Under the pieces are notes generated by a model. That model saw only the letters and a program-made list of their open reading frames with translations. It searched no databases and was not told the origin of the DNA. Shown here piece after piece: positions 1-5,708 of a DNA stretch of 10,938 bases. This stretch comes from Desulfobacteraceae bacterium (GTDB taxonomy: Bacteria > Desulfobacterota > DSM-4660 > Desulfatiglandales > Desulfatiglandaceae). Both the position numbers and the translations under genes were made by a program. The first letter of the stretch is position 1. Every line of letters begins with the position of its first letter. The stretch lies in assembly GCA_030611815.1 (NCBI GenBank), contig JAUWPC010000092.1, positions 1 through 10,938 of the forward strand, given 5' to 3'.

Positions 1-294
1 ATAGTTCTGGTCACTGCTTATAGCTCAATCCTTGCTTCTCTTATTGCAAATTCAATAATAATTGAATATGCTGTTGTCTCTGCCAAGATAGAATTGAAAT
101 CTGTTACAGCGCAACGAAAAACATTCGTCTTTTCTCTAATAGCAAATGACTTGGCAAAGTGCATTTTAAAGAAAGATTTTCATCAAAAAACCTTCATTGA
201 GAATCTGACAAATTTGCTTCCATTACTAATTTGTCCAAATCGAAAACATAGGCCCACATCATTAGAAATAGTAGCAATGTTCGACAAAATATAG
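1..294 (+). CDS. C-terminal part of an unrecognised protein (5' end outside window)
   Basis: The frame is open from the first base of the window to a TAG at 292-294, giving 97 codons without a stop, so this is most likely the 3' end of a gene that begins upstream. An internal TTG at 94 could serve as a start, but nothing like a ribosome binding site precedes it. The visible part has a hydrophobic first 30 residues and ends with a basic segment (PNRKHRP) followed by a short helix-like tail. I do not recognise the family. The DNA is clearly more AT-rich than the housekeeping operon to the right, which fits an acquired or fast-evolving gene. It converges on the minus-strand gene ending at 320, only 25 bases away, with no obvious terminator between them. 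Confidence 0.45.
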   Translation: MVLVTAYSSILASLIANSIIIEYAVVSAKIELKSVTAQRKTFVFSLIANDLAKCILKKDFHQKTFIENLTNLLPLLICPNRKHRPTSLEIVAMFDKI

Positions 295-319
295 ATAGTG
301 AGTAGTCTTATCCGATCAC

Positions 320-472
320 TTATGTATCTTCCAAGAAATCAAGATAACTCTCAAGGGCCTGCACATTTTGAGAGCTGGCCTTCCTCATAAATTCAACATC
401 CTTTGAAGAAAGCAAGAGATCATTTTCAAGGTCAAGATCCCTGTTTCTCCCCTTTTTTACCGATAATGTCAT
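320..472 (-). CDS. small protein encoded downstream of and overlapping the nucleotidyltransferase
   Basis: A 50-residue acidic protein starts at the ATG at 472-470 and ends at the TAA at 322-320. A GGAG lies 7 bases before this ATG, inside the end of the nucleotidyltransferase gene, so it has its own good ribosome binding site. The frame can be extended back to 592, but that extension is Arg/Trp-rich and is simply the shadow of the gene above, so I reject it. The C-terminal half (LSSKDVEFMRKASS, then ESYLDFLED) looks like genuine protein. From memory, small proteins of this kind often follow nucleotidyltransferases of this type; that is knowledge of the family context, not a search result. 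It overlaps the upstream gene by 41 bases in another frame, so translation is probably coupled. The alternative is that it is the C-terminus of the upstream protein, separated by an indel in the A6G4 run near 455. Function unknown. Confidence 0.5.
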   Translation of the reverse strand: MTLSVKKGRNRDLDLENDLLLSSKDVEFMRKASSQNVQALESYLDFLEDT

Positions 473-980
473 AGAACTTCTCCATCTGACCGTACTTCTC
501 AAAGTATTTTTTAGCCGTTTCCGTTTCAATCTCCGCCAAGCCGAGCAGATGTTCGATATCGGCCATTTCCCGCAACGCCCGCTTCGGATCATTTTTCATG
601 GCAAAAACCTTCAACGCCACAAGATGTTCAGGCCTGACTACCGGTATTGCGATATCACCTAAAATTAAAGTCTTTCTTGTTTGCATGAAAATCTCTTCTG
701 CTGTCTTGCCTTTCACATAAACAAAATCGATTCGACCAAAACTTGGTAAGGAATGGACATGATTCGAGTATCCTGGTGAGCTATAGAGGGTTTCAAATCC
801 GAAGGATTCTAAATTTTCAATTATTCCTTTCTGGTCCTCTTGCCTGACAATAAAGTTAACGTCCTGCGTGGCCCTCATATATCCATAGGCCTGGAGGGCA
901 AAGGCACCTATGAGAGCATAGTCAATCCCTTCCCGCTCAAAAAAGTCGATTAAAAGCTGAAATATCTTCTTAAAATTCAT
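432..980 (-). CDS. nucleotidyltransferase-fold protein (AbiEii/DUF6036-like)
   Basis: This 182-residue protein has the layout of small polymerase-beta-superfamily nucleotidyltransferases. A GA-F-AL motif at residues 25-29 stands where GG/GS is usual, followed by R36-x-T38-x-D40-x-N42, and then a third acidic position, D85, in GRIDFVYV. A helix ALKVFAMKND (122-131) leads to an E-x-x-D-I element around 138-142, typical of AbiEii-type and related proteins. The second metal-binding Asp of the usual DxD pair reads Asn42 (codon AAC at 857-855). Some members of this superfamily serve as toxins or in phage defence, and others have unknown roles, so no specific function is claimed. The ATG at 980 is the first in frame; the ribosome binding site before it is weak. 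A small gene overlaps its 3' end and is probably co-transcribed. Confidence 0.75.
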   Translation of the reverse strand: MNFKKIFQLLIDFFEREGIDYALIGAFALQAYGYMRATQDVNFIVRQEDQKGIIENLESFGFETLYSSPGYSNHVHSLPSFGRIDFVYVKGKTAEEIFMQTRKTLILGDIAIPVVRPEHLVALKVFAMKNDPKRALREMADIEHLLGLAEIETETAKKYFEKYGQMEKFYDIIGKKGEKQGS

Positions 981-1245
981 CGCAACAAACCACTGCCTAC
1001 TCCACAGACCTTGTGCAATTCCCTCATTGAGCTAAGGCCAATATTGCTCCGAGCTTCATGCCCAGAATTCGAGACGAGGCGCCAGAATCCTTATCTTTGA
1101 AAAAGCCCTTTATTAGGTTTCCTTATTAAATATGACACAATATAAAGTCTATCAATAGCGAAATAAATGGAAGGAGCATTTTCAGGGCGCCAAGTGAATA
1201 TCTGGTGTCACATCTTGCATTGTGCGTTGAAGCGGGATCTGGTTT
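981..1245. other. gene-free stretch
   Basis: I see no convincing coding sequence on either strand between the nucleotidyltransferase start and the ATPase remnant. Short open frames here have no recognisable motif and no ribosome binding site. It may contain the promoter of the minus-strand nucleotidyltransferase, but I could not pick out a clear one. It is probably decayed accessory DNA. Confidence 0.4.
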
Positions 1246-1496
1246 TTATGATTTCTTTTGAGAGGGTAGATTATGTCCGGGCCATGGCGTATCGTACGCA
1301 TTATTTGCCTGGTCCCCTGTTCCTTGTTCCAGGCGCTGCGGGGCAGGCAGTAATAAGTTGTAAAGTGAGGAATCTAAAAGATCGATCAGGATGCCGTCCG
1401 GAAAAGAGTTCTTCACCCAGGTTGTTTTCCCGGTTCCCCGCGGACCAAAAAGGGGAAACTCTTATCTACAGGATGGTTAAGTGTTCTGGCGTACAT
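1246..1496 (-). pseudogene. truncated, frameshifted remnant of an AAA_14/DUF4143-type ATPase
   Basis: On the minus strand the ATG at 1496 begins MYARTLNHPVDKSF, the usual style of N-terminus in the AAA_14/DUF4143 ATPases. One base is then missing in a C/T run near 1456-1450, and the protein continues in the neighbouring frame as LFGPRGTGKTTWVKN (1452-1408), a full Walker A P-loop. This is followed by FPDG-ILIDLLDS and a short LYNLLL-PAPQRLEQ segment ending near 1324. Beyond that the similarity stops, and the frame closes with TAA at 1248-1246. Intact members are about 350-450 residues, so only the first fifth survives and the frame is broken. The P-loop call is direct from the sequence; the family name rests on the recognisable wording around it. 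Function is lost. It marks this gap as gene debris. Confidence 0.7.
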
Positions 1497-1640
1497 AACT
1501 CATATTACATATAAATATGGAGATTTCAAGTTAAACCTCTCTCCTTTCCGCCCCAAACCCGGAAGATGTCAAATCTTTGATTACCCTTCTTTATAGTGAA
1601 CCAAATATTTGTCCCTCTCCCTATGGAACGAAAGAATAGG

Positions 1641-1669
1641 TTGCAAAAAGCAACTCGGAGTGCTAATTT
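1641..1669 (+). promoter_or_regulatory. possible promoter of the toxin-antitoxin pair
   Basis: A -35-like TTGCAA (1641-1646) and a -10-like TAATTT (1664-1669) are separated by 17 bases, 33 bases before the antitoxin ATG. The -35 overlaps a small palindrome, GTTGC-AAAAA-GCAAC (1640-1654), which could be an operator for an autoregulating antitoxin. The matches to consensus are modest, so this is a suggestion. Confidence 0.3.
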
Positions 1670-1702
1670 GAAATCGTGAACCTGCAACACTTAGGAGGAG
1701 CC

Positions 1703-1930
1703 ATGCCAACAGCTGTAAAGATATCGGATGATCTATTTATGAAAGCAAAGATCCAGTCCAAAGTTTTTAAACGATCCATAGCAGGACAAATAGAATATTG
1801 GGCAAGAATCGGACAAACGGTTGAAGAAAATCCCGATCTTCCTCTACCCTTTATTCAAAATATCCTGGTGGGTAAACAACAAATAAGAGCCGGTCAAGGA
1901 ACTCCGTATGTATTTGGAGAGGGTGAATGA
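1703..1930 (+). CDS. ParD-like antitoxin
   Basis: A 75-residue protein beginning MPTAVKISDDLFMKAK. I chose the ATG at 1703 because a strong TTAGGAGGAG lies just before it; an in-frame GTG at 1676 would add nine residues encoded partly by that ribosome binding site. The N-terminal strand-helix pattern (VKISDDL, then a helix with RSIAGQIEYWARIG) fits the ribbon-helix-helix ParD-like family, in which the N-terminal half binds operator DNA as a dimer. The C-terminal half usually wraps and neutralises the toxin. Its stop overlaps the next start as ATGA (1927-1930), the classic coupling of antitoxin to toxin. Autoregulation is expected from the family. Confidence that this is an antitoxin rests on the fold pattern and the partner gene together. 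Confidence 0.8.
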   Translation: MPTAVKISDDLFMKAKIQSKVFKRSIAGQIEYWARIGQTVEENPDLPLPFIQNILVGKQQIRAGQGTPYVFGEGE

Positions 1931-2217
1931 CCGACATCCGGGATATCATTCAATCACCCATTTTTGCTAAGCAAAAAGGGAAGCTGCAGAAGCAACAGAT
2001 CAGAGATCTGGATGGAGCGGTAAGATCCATTGTCAGCGCCCCCGCTATTGGCGCCATGAAAGTGGGAGGCTTACAGGGCATTCAGGTGTACAAATTCAAG
2101 TCAAACAAGCAACAGGTGCTACTGGCCTACGAAGTGATTCAGACGACGTTGTACCTCTATACATTTGGTTCTCATGAAAATTTCTACCGGGATTTAAAAA
2201 AATATCTACGACACTGA
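1927..2217 (+). CDS. RelE/ParE-superfamily toxin
   Basis: A 96-residue basic protein immediately downstream of, and four bases overlapping, the ParD-like antitoxin. The N-terminal helical part (IQSPIFAKQKGKLQKQQIRDLDGAV) is followed by a compact strand-rich core with KVGGLQGIQVYKFKSNKQQ, then LLAYEVIQTTLYLYTFGSHENFYRDLK. The series of strands ending with a FGSHENFYRDLKK tail is characteristic of the RelE/ParE fold of type II toxins. RelE-like members cleave mRNA at the ribosome and ParE-like members poison gyrase; the sequence alone does not decide which applies here. Both genes look intact, so the module is probably functional. It sits among broken genes, as expected for an acquired module that is selected for self-maintenance. 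A Shine-Dalgarno-like GGAGAGG (1916-1922), inside the antitoxin gene, precedes the start. Confidence 0.8.
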   Translation: MTDIRDIIQSPIFAKQKGKLQKQQIRDLDGAVRSIVSAPAIGAMKVGGLQGIQVYKFKSNKQQVLLAYEVIQTTLYLYTFGSHENFYRDLKKYLRH

Positions 2218-2269
2218 ATCTTCTTTGTATCTGTATCCGCTGGCTTTCCAAGATCACGCGCCTCGTTCT

Positions 2270-2650
2270 CTACACTCCTCCTGACCATGCCCGCTCGTTT
2301 TTCACGATCTTTTCAACGATCCCGGGGGTGCATTTGACGCCGTTGGTTTCAATGGTCAACCGCAGGCCTGTTTCGTTGATATAATTGATAATTTTTTCAA
2401 TATCTGGATGGATCAGGGGCTCCCCGCCGGTCAGCTTGACGGCCGAAAGCCCTAAGTCCATGCCCTGACTGACAATCTCCTTGAACAATTCAAAATCAAC
2501 CGACGGCCAGATTGAATCTTCGGCCTGAAACTTGGGGGCGATCCAGCAATGCCTGCATCTCAGATTGCACCCCTGGGTCAGATAGAAATATATCTGGTTT
2601 AAAACATAGCCGCACTCTGGTACTTTGATCTCTTTTTTATTTTCCGTCAT
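2270..2650 (-). pseudogene. C-terminally truncated radical SAM protein (SPASM-type relative)
   Basis: The 126 residues contain the complete opening of a radical SAM barrel: C28-x3-C32-x2-C35 for the 4Fe-4S cluster in QGCNLRCRHCW, T74-GGEP (75-78) for SAM binding, and ETNG at 101-104. After KNERA the wording breaks into WSGGV and a stop. Full members of this type are about 350-400 residues with a C-terminal SPASM domain, so roughly two thirds is missing, and I see no continuation of it in the about 50 bases to the toxin gene. The segment LNQIYFYLTQGCNLRCRHCW followed by APKFQ resembles, from memory, the ScmF-type radical SAM/SPASM proteins of peptide-modification cassettes; no precursor peptide is visible nearby. 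A weak AAGG precedes the ATG at 2650. It is probably a dead fragment, though a short expressed protein cannot be excluded. Confidence 0.7.
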
Positions 2651-2684
2651 CTGCCTTGACGCCTTGGTAGAGGTTTAAGTGTTA

Positions 2685-2703
2685 CCCCGCACTATGTGCG
2701 GGG
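2685..2703. repeat. perfect 8-bp hairpin resembling a type I-E CRISPR repeat, single copy
   Basis: CCCCGCAC (2685-2692), a TAT loop, and GTGCGGGG (2696-2703) form a perfect palindrome preceded by GTGTTA and followed by ATCTTCGAC. The shape GTGTT-CCCCGC-n-GCGGGG-AT is close to the consensus of type I-E CRISPR repeats, but there is only one copy and no spacer array. It lies between two divergent genes, so it is not placed as a terminator for either. On the minus strand it would fall just upstream of the radical SAM fragment. The hairpin itself is certain; its meaning is open. Confidence 0.6.
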
Positions 2704-2823
2704 ATCTTCGACAGGGTCAGGAGGTTGGGCGGGACTATAGCGAAATGCAGCCTGGGGATCAACGGAAAAGAAAACATGCGGGTTTATCACCCCAATTTCT
2801 TTCGCAGGGATATTTTTTTCTCC

Positions 2824-2852
2824 TTGACTTGAACAAAAGACCTGTCTATATT
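2824..2852 (+). promoter_or_regulatory. sigma70-type promoter of the rplU operon
   Basis: TTGACT (2824-2829) and TATATT (2847-2852) are separated by exactly 17 bases, a near-consensus housekeeping promoter. The predicted transcript start near 2859 leaves only about 33 bases of leader before rplU, with AAAGGAG at 2875-2881. That is too short for an extensive ribosomal-protein leader structure. It probably drives the whole rplU-to-rsfS run. Confidence 0.75.
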
Positions 2853-2892
2853 ATTTAGTTCATTTCTTTCTTATAAAGGAGCAAGGTCTATC

Positions 2893-3204
2893 ATGTATGC
2901 GGTTATAAAGACTGGTGGAAAACAGTATCGGGTTGCCAAGGGTGACGAGGTCAAGGTCGAGCAGTTACAGGGCGACGTGGGAGATGAGGTTGCCTTTGAT
3001 CAAGTTCTCCTGACCTCAAACGGCGAAAACGTTGAGGTGGGCCAGCCCTTCCTTGACAATTCCAAGGTTGTCGGCCAAATTATCCGTCAGGGCAAAGATA
3101 AAAAAATCGTAGTCTTCAAGTACAAGAGGAGAAAGGGCTATCGCCGGAAAAAGGGACATCGGCAGAGCTTTACGCTTGTCAGGATCGAGGACATCAGAGA
3201 GTAA
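2893..3204 (+). CDS. rplU: 50S ribosomal protein L21
   Basis: A 103-residue protein of the usual L21 length, starting MYAVIKTGGKQYRV, the family's typical opening, and ending with the basic signature KYKRRKGYRRKKGHRQ (76-91) that contacts 23S rRNA. L21 is an early-assembling protein of the large subunit. It is the first gene of the operon, 40 bases downstream of the strong promoter, with an AAAGGAG ribosome binding site 11 bases before the ATG. rpmA follows after 32 bases, the near-universal bacterial arrangement. The identification is secure and nothing in the sequence is unusual. Confidence 0.97.
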   Translation: MYAVIKTGGKQYRVAKGDEVKVEQLQGDVGDEVAFDQVLLTSNGENVEVGQPFLDNSKVVGQIIRQGKDKKIVVFKYKRRKGYRRKKGHRQSFTLVRIEDIRE

Positions 3205-3236
3205 TTTCAGGTTTTTTAAAACAAGAGGTAAATACC

Positions 3237-3491
3237 ATGTCACATAAAAAGGCGGGCGGCAGTTCCCGGAACGGGAGAGACAGCGCAGGTCAGAGGCTCG
3301 GGGTAAAGAGGTATGGAGGCCAGAAGGTGGCAGCCGGAAATATCCTTGTTCGCCAGAGAGGCACCAAGATACACCCAGGGAATAATGTGGGCCTCGGAAG
3401 AGACTACACTATATTTGCCAAGATTGACGGAATCGTTGCCTTTGAGCGTTTGGGCAAAGATCGAAAAAAGGTCAGCGTCTACGCCACTTGA
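3237..3491 (+). CDS. rpmA: 50S ribosomal protein L27
   Basis: The 84-residue product begins MSHKKAGGSSRNGRDS, the strongly conserved L27 N-terminus that reaches the peptidyl-transferase centre and helps stabilise tRNA there. GQKVAAGNILVRQRG and IHPGNNVGLGRDYTIFA follow in the expected order. Here the conserved tail starts directly after Met-Ser, so there is no N-terminal extension needing removal by a Prp-type protease as in Firmicutes. AGAGG precedes the ATG. It lies between rplU and obgE, as in most bacteria, and is co-transcribed with them. Confidence 0.97.
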   Translation: MSHKKAGGSSRNGRDSAGQRLGVKRYGGQKVAAGNILVRQRGTKIHPGNNVGLGRDYTIFAKIDGIVAFERLGKDRKKVSVYAT

Positions 3492-3526
3492 AGCCTTCAG
3501 GCCTTTGTCCCCCGCTGAGATAAAAA

Positions 3527-4558
3527 ATGGTCTTTTTGGATGAAGCGGTCATTACGGCCAGATCAGGAGACGGGGGAAAGGGCTGTGTCAGCTTCAGGCG
3601 AGAAAAATTTGTGCCGAAAGGCGGGCCTGACGGGGGTAATGGCGGAGATGGCGGCAGTATCATTATAAGGGCCACAAAGAGACTTTACACCCTGAGAGAC
3701 TTTAGCAGACGCAGATACTTCAAGGCTGGAAATGGCGGGCCCGGAAGAGGAAAAAGCCAGACCGGCAGGAACAGCCCGCATTGCATCATCGAAACCCCTG
3801 TGGGGACCATCATCCAGGACGATAAAAGTGGTGAGACCCTTGCAGACCTGATCGAGGACAACCAGGAAATAGTCCTCATCTCAGGAGGAAAGGGAGGCAA
3901 AGGAAACCAGCATTTTGCCACGTCTACCAACCGGGCCCCGAGGATGGCCCAGCCCGGTCTTCCAGGCCAGGAGAAACGATTAAGACTTACTCTAAAGCTC
4001 TTGGCCGACATCGGATTGATCGGCCTCCCCAATGCCGGCAAGTCAACCCTCCTTTCCCGCTTCACCATGGCGCGTCCCAAGATAGACAACTACCCCTTCA
4101 CGACCATCGTTCCCAACTTAGGCGTCATAAGCTTTGATGATGAAAAGACCCTGGTCATGGCAGATATCCCCGGATTAGTTGAGGGTGCAAGCTCAGGCCG
4201 GGGGCTCGGGGATCGTTTTTTAAGACATATTGAACGCACCAACCTCCTGTTGCACATATTAGATATTACCTATAAAACTACCCGGGATATACTCGAAGAT
4301 TTTCTCACGCTCAGACACGAGATGGGGACATTTGCCCCTGCATTAGTCGATAAACCCTTCTTTGTGGCTATCAATAAAATCGATCTTTACGGCCCGGAAC
4401 ATAGGAATCTCGACGAGCTGCGCAAGGCCCTCGAGGAGAAAGGCGCGGAGTCTTTTCCCATTTCCGCATTAACCGGGGAGGGGCTTGAAGAACTGAAAGG
4501 AGAAATCCTTAAAAGATGGGAAGAGGGGAAAGAGGATTTTTTCAGTGGAAAAAGTTAG
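3527..4558 (+). CDS. obgE: Obg-family GTPase (ribosome assembly)
   Basis: A 343-residue protein with the glycine-rich Obg fold over about residues 1-158 (GDGGKGCVSFRREKF, then GGPDGGNGGDGG). The GTPase domain follows with G1 GLPNAGKS (166-173), G2 PFTT (190-193), G3 DIPG (213-216), G4 NKID (283-286) and G5 SAL (313-315). Obg proteins bind the large ribosomal subunit late in assembly and link it to growth rate and the stringent response. The chain ends soon after the G domain, so it lacks the extra C-terminal OCT domain of Firmicutes and the long acidic tail of E. coli. The start MVFLDEAVITARSGDGG matches the family N-terminus, although the ribosome binding site is weak. Its last 14 bases overlap the GTG start of proB, pointing to coupled translation. 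Neighbours rplU and rpmA are the usual company. Confidence 0.97.
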   Translation: MVFLDEAVITARSGDGGKGCVSFRREKFVPKGGPDGGNGGDGGSIIIRATKRLYTLRDFSRRRYFKAGNGGPGRGKSQTGRNSPHCIIETPVGTIIQDDKSGETLADLIEDNQEIVLISGGKGGKGNQHFATSTNRAPRMAQPGLPGQEKRLRLTLKLLADIGLIGLPNAGKSTLLSRFTMARPKIDNYPFTTIVPNLGVISFDDEKTLVMADIPGLVEGASSGRGLGDRFLRHIERTNLLLHILDITYKTTRDILEDFLTLRHEMGTFAPALVDKPFFVAINKIDLYGPEHRNLDELRKALEEKGAESFPISALTGEGLEELKGEILKRWEEGKEDFFSGKS

Positions 4559-5708
4559 AAAACAGCTCCTAAAACAGGTCAAAAGGGTAGTAATTAAGGT
4601 AGGAAGCGGTGTCCTGACCTCGGCCGGTGGCCTGAACATGACCGTTATTGACGGCCTTACAACAGAGATATGCGCACTCAAAAAGGAGGGCCTTGAGATC
4701 CTCTTGGTTTCATCAGGGGCCATAGCCTCAGGCCTTAAGAAGATCGGCATGTCTAAAAGACCGCAGTCCGTTTCTCAGCAACAGGCCATGGCAGCAGTGG
4801 GTCAGAGCAGCCTGATAATGGCCTATGAAGATGCCTTTGAGCGACACGGACATAAAGTTGCCCAGATCCTGCTAACACGGGATGATCTTACCCACAGACG
4901 CCGGTATCTCAACGCCCGCAACACCCTCTTCACCCTCCTTTCATGGAACATCATCCCGATTATCAATGAAAACGATACCGTTGTGGTGGACGAGATCAAA
5001 TTCGGCGACAATGACAACCTCAGCGCCATGGTGACCAACCTGACCGAGTCGCAGCTCCTGATAAATCTCACCGATATTGACGGGCTTTTTGATAAAGATC
5101 CCCGGAATCACGACGATGCCAAGCTCATTGAGGTGGTGGAAAAGGCGGACAGAAAGATAATGAGATACGCCAATTCTATCCCTGGTTTTTTGGGCACCGG
5201 CGGCATGGCAAGCAAGATAAAAGCGGCCAGCAAGGTTACCCTCCGCGGTGTGCCGGCCATCATTGCCAACGGGTTGAAACCAGGTATCCTGAAGCTGATA
5301 TTCTCAGGGGAAGAAGAAGGCACGCTGTTTCTGCCTGCGGAGGCGACTCTCTGCAGCCGAAAGCACTGGATCGCCTTTACCAAGTCTCCGAGAGGCGAAA
5401 TAGTTATTGACAGGGGGGCTGAAAGAGCTATTTTGAAAAAGGGAAAAAGTCTCCTCCCCTCAGGCATGATAGAGGTGAGGGGCAGGTTCAGCCTCGGCAA
5501 TTCCGTGCTGCTGCTGAATGAGGCAGGGGAGCGAATTGCAGTGGGTATGGTAAATTACCACTCAGGAGATATCAAGAAGATCATTGGGGCAAAAAGCTCC
5601 GAGATAGAGTCAAGGCTGGGCTTTAAACATGATGATGAAGTAATCCACCGGGACAACCTTGTTTTGGCTGATCAGATGGAGACAGGAGACGATCAATGTC
5701 CATTATAG
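4545..5708 (+). CDS. proB: glutamate 5-kinase with PUA domain
   Basis: This cytoplasmic enzyme phosphorylates L-glutamate with ATP, the first step of proline synthesis. The amino-acid-kinase domain shows VIKVGSGVLT (16-25), SSGAIASG (56-63), NENDTV (141-146), GDNDNLSA (154-161), TDIDGLF (176-182) and GTGGM-x-SK (217-224). A C-terminal PUA domain spans about 283-365 and ends in the usual VIHRDN. At 387 residues it is some 20 longer than E. coli ProB, mostly as a short N-terminal lead and a tail after HRDN. I accept the GTG at 4545: AGAGG lies 9 bases upstream and the kinase motif follows at the expected distance. It overlaps obgE by 14 bases and proA by 13. Family members are feedback-inhibited by proline; nothing in the sequence shows whether that is altered. 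Confidence 0.96.
   Translation: MEKVRKQLLKQVKRVVIKVGSGVLTSAGGLNMTVIDGLTTEICALKKEGLEILLVSSGAIASGLKKIGMSKRPQSVSQQQAMAAVGQSSLIMAYEDAFERHGHKVAQILLTRDDLTHRRRYLNARNTLFTLLSWNIIPIINENDTVVVDEIKFGDNDNLSAMVTNLTESQLLINLTDIDGLFDKDPRNHDDAKLIEVVEKADRKIMRYANSIPGFLGTGGMASKIKAASKVTLRGVPAIIANGLKPGILKLIFSGEEEGTLFLPAEATLCSRKHWIAFTKSPRGEIVIDRGAERAILKKGKSLLPSGMIEVRGRFSLGNSVLLLNEAGERIAVGMVNYHSGDIKKIIGAKSSEIESRLGFKHDDEVIHRDNLVLADQMETGDDQCPL

Noticed and set aside
1..294. Protein kinase C-terminus, suggested by the NRKHRPTSLEIV-like end
   Set aside because: The likeness to a subdomain XI ending is short, and no other kinase motif is visible in the part present.
473..592. Upstream extension of the small minus-strand gene to a start at 592
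   Set aside because: The extra 40 residues are Arg/Trp-rich shadow sequence of the nucleotidyltransferase gene; a good GGAG precedes the internal ATG at 472.
1167..1514. Open frame of 115 codons on the plus strand
   Set aside because: It has no recognisable motif or good ribosome binding site, and it lies over the minus-strand ATPase remnant, which has clear family features.
1676..1702. GTG start at 1676 for the antitoxin
   Set aside because: The added residues would be encoded partly by the TTAGGAGGAG ribosome binding site of the ATG at 1703.
2681..2712. CRISPR array
   Set aside because: Only one repeat-like hairpin is present, with no second copy or spacer in the window.
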